Assembly (NCBI GenBank): GCA_944381395.1 | Contig: CALWKY010000034.1 | Span: 49,287-113,286 of the forward strand | Reading direction: 5' to 3' | Origin: an uncultured Lachnospiraceae bacterium | GTDB taxonomy: Bacteria; Bacillota; Clostridia; Lachnospirales; Anaerotignaceae | DNA length: 64,000 nucleotides | Shown here: piece by piece, positions 62,878-64,000 of the stretch | How positions within the stretch are numbered: the first letter of the stretch is position 1 | Layout: each line of letters opens with the position of its first letter | Made by a program: the position numbers and the translations under genes | Notes under the pieces: model-generated | What the model saw: only the letters and a program-made list of their open reading frames with translations | Databases searched by the model: none | Told to the model about the DNA's origin: nothing

Positions 62878-63318
62878 ATGAAGATATTGGTTGATGCAGA
62901 TGCCTGCCCTGTAAAAGAAATTATTTTGCAGGAAGGAAAAAAGCACCAAGTGCTTGTACTGTTGATCGCAGATAACACACATATTTTAGAATCAAACAGC
63001 CCTATGGTACAGGTAATCACTGTAGATAAAGGCAGTGACAGTGCAGATTTTGCCATGGTAAATCGAACTTGTGCTGGTGATATTTGTGTTACTGCGGATT
63101 ATGGTCTAGCTGCCATGCTTCTAGCAAAAGAAGCAACGGTGATCCATCCCAATGGTTTTTTCTATTCTTCATCTACCATAGATAAAATGCTTTTTGAGCG
63201 GCACCTTGCAAAGGAAATGCGAAGGCAAAACCGGCATTTTCATGGGAAAATACCAAAACGTTCTTCCGAAAAAGACCTTGCATTTTTGCAATGTTTGCAA
63301 AAAGCACTTTCTACTTAA
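62878..63318 (+). CDS. YaiI/YqxD family protein (DUF188)
   Basis: About 146 residues. The opening DADACPVKEII, the SDSADFAMVN stretch, DICVTADYGLAAMLL and the HPNGFFYS motif define the YaiI/YqxD family, which is related to NYN/PIN-like nuclease folds. The conserved acidic residues suggest a metal-dependent nuclease, but no activity has been settled. The ATG at 62878 follows CGGAGGATG. A degV-family gene follows after 53 bp. Confidence 0.9.
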   Translation: MKILVDADACPVKEIILQEGKKHQVLVLLIADNTHILESNSPMVQVITVDKGSDSADFAMVNRTCAGDICVTADYGLAAMLLAKEATVIHPNGFFYSSSTIDKMLFERHLAKEMRRQNRHFHGKIPKRSSEKDLAFLQCLQKALST

Positions 63319-63371
63319 CAAAAAATGTCTTTATGGCTGCAACAAGATATATAGGTATCAGGAGGTATCTT

Positions 63372-64000
63372 ATGGATTATCAAATCATTACAGACAGTTC
63401 CTGTGATTTACCAATTCATTTGGTAGAGGCATTTCATGTCGTTCGTGTACCATTCTATGTTTCTTTTAATGGTATGACTTATTTCAAAGAGAATGTAGAT
63501 ATTACACCTGTTCAATTTTATCAGAAATTACATGAGGAGAAAAATTTGCCGAAAACTTCTCTGCCGTCTATTCAGGATTACATGGACATTTTCGAGCCCT
63601 TTTTGAAACAAGGCATTGATATCCTCTGCTTCTGTTTGACAAAAAAATTCAGCGGTTCTTACCAAAGTGCCGTAAATGCGCAAAATATTTTAGCAGAAAG
63701 CTATCCCGAGCGGAAAATTCGCATTATTGACAGTATTTCCGCAACCGCTGGAGAAGGTCTGCTGGTATATGAAGCTTGTCGCATGAAAGAAGCTGGCATG
63801 ACAATTGATGAAGTATGTGAAAAAGTAGAACTGCTGAAGCATACATCTAAAATCAATTTTACTGTAGACTCTCTCGAATACCTGCAAAAAGGCGGAAGAA
63901 TTGGCAAAGCCGCTTCTCTTGCGGGCAGTATCTTAAATATTAAACCCATTATGCTTTTAGAGAAAGGAGAGTTATACCCTGCAAGCAAAGTGCGTGGTAG
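63372..64000 (+). CDS. DegV-family fatty-acid-binding protein, cut by the window end
   Basis: The first 209 codons of a protein that should be about 280-290 residues; no stop before 64000. DegV landmarks: IITDSSCDLP, the fatty-acid contact region LPKTSLPSIQDYM, LTKKFSGSYQSA, IDSISATAGEGLLVYEA and YLQKGGRIGKAA. DegV/FakB proteins bind a fatty acid and present it to the kinase FakA for phosphorylation, letting cells use exogenous fatty acids. The ATG at 63372 follows AGGAGGTAT. Confidence 0.93.
   Translation, partial: MDYQIITDSSCDLPIHLVEAFHVVRVPFYVSFNGMTYFKENVDITPVQFYQKLHEEKNLPKTSLPSIQDYMDIFEPFLKQGIDILCFCLTKKFSGSYQSAVNAQNILAESYPERKIRIIDSISATAGEGLLVYEACRMKEAGMTIDEVCEKVELLKHTSKINFTVDSLEYLQKGGRIGKAASLAGSILNIKPIMLLEKGELYPASKVRG

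Overview
The window looks like chromosome of an AT-rich, anaerobic, Gram-positive bacterium of the Clostridia, most likely near the Lachnospirales. The evidence is the purine-rich Shine-Dalgarno (SD) sites, heavy use of TAA stops, vegetative promoters of the TTGxxx-N17-TATAAT type, a T-box leader on leuS, RNase Y together with RNase G, DUF1836 and GerMN proteins, and oxygen-defence proteins of strict anaerobes (rubrerythrin, rubredoxin). Gene order and family content are ordinary core genome. I found no prophage, insertion sequence, CRISPR array, rRNA or tRNA.

Layout. 69-6907: a plus-strand run in which the DNA-uptake genes comEA and comEC bracket a two-component system and a GerMN protein, ending with holA. 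7011-12587: a thioredoxin-like lipoprotein, a second (ArlRS-like) two-component system, a small membrane protein and RNase G. 12781-17932: RNase Y, a ZIP metal transporter and a KdpDE-like pair without a kdp transporter. 18161-24754: the conserved block yicC-gmk-rpoZ-priA-def-fmt plus a zinc metalloprotease. 24955-30785: DEAD-box helicase, uppP, lysA, a frameshifted formate/nitrite transporter and mutY. 31024-33776: an operon of a GNAT acetyltransferase, a DUF2156 protein and a phosphopantetheinyl transferase. 33889-38821: an M23 murein hydrolase, an AT-rich non-coding stretch and an M16C protease. 39001-44480: rubrerythrin (interrupted by an amber codon), rubredoxin, an RqcH/NFACT protein, and leuS with its T-box. 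44548-53808: a MarR-regulated heterodimeric ABC exporter, DUF1836, HtrA, cyclophilin, a phosphoesterase and a Y-family polymerase. 53987-60355: a minus-strand operon polA-coaE-slt-solute-binding protein-galT-like. 60513-64000: an orphan substrate-binding lipoprotein, an XRE/membrane-protein pair, a YaiI-type protein and the start of a DegV protein.

How it fits together. Several sets serve the envelope: uppP, the M23 hydrolase, the Slt transglycosylase, HtrA and three sensor kinases. Others serve RNA and translation quality control: RNase Y, RNase G, DEAD helicase, RqcH, def/fmt, leuS. Others serve DNA uptake and repair: comEA/comEC, priA, polA, mutY, Y-family polymerase.

Most notable signals: (1) a family of about 150-170 bp intergenic hairpin repeats, five copies, always at 3' ends and mostly between convergent genes, with one copy changing both arms of the stem; (2) an inverted duplication of the 5' UTR and first codons of the M23 gene about 1.25 kb downstream, 66 bp of it perfect; (3) a rubrerythrin gene with an excellent promoter and a PerR-like box but an in-frame TAG at codon 44; (4) a one-base frameshift at the start of the FNT gene; (5) altered signature residues in four proteins (thioredoxin CxxD, rubredoxin CxC, PriA DEVQ, phosphoesterase DxQ). 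None is a clear new defence or biosynthetic system; the repeat family is the best candidate for something undescribed.
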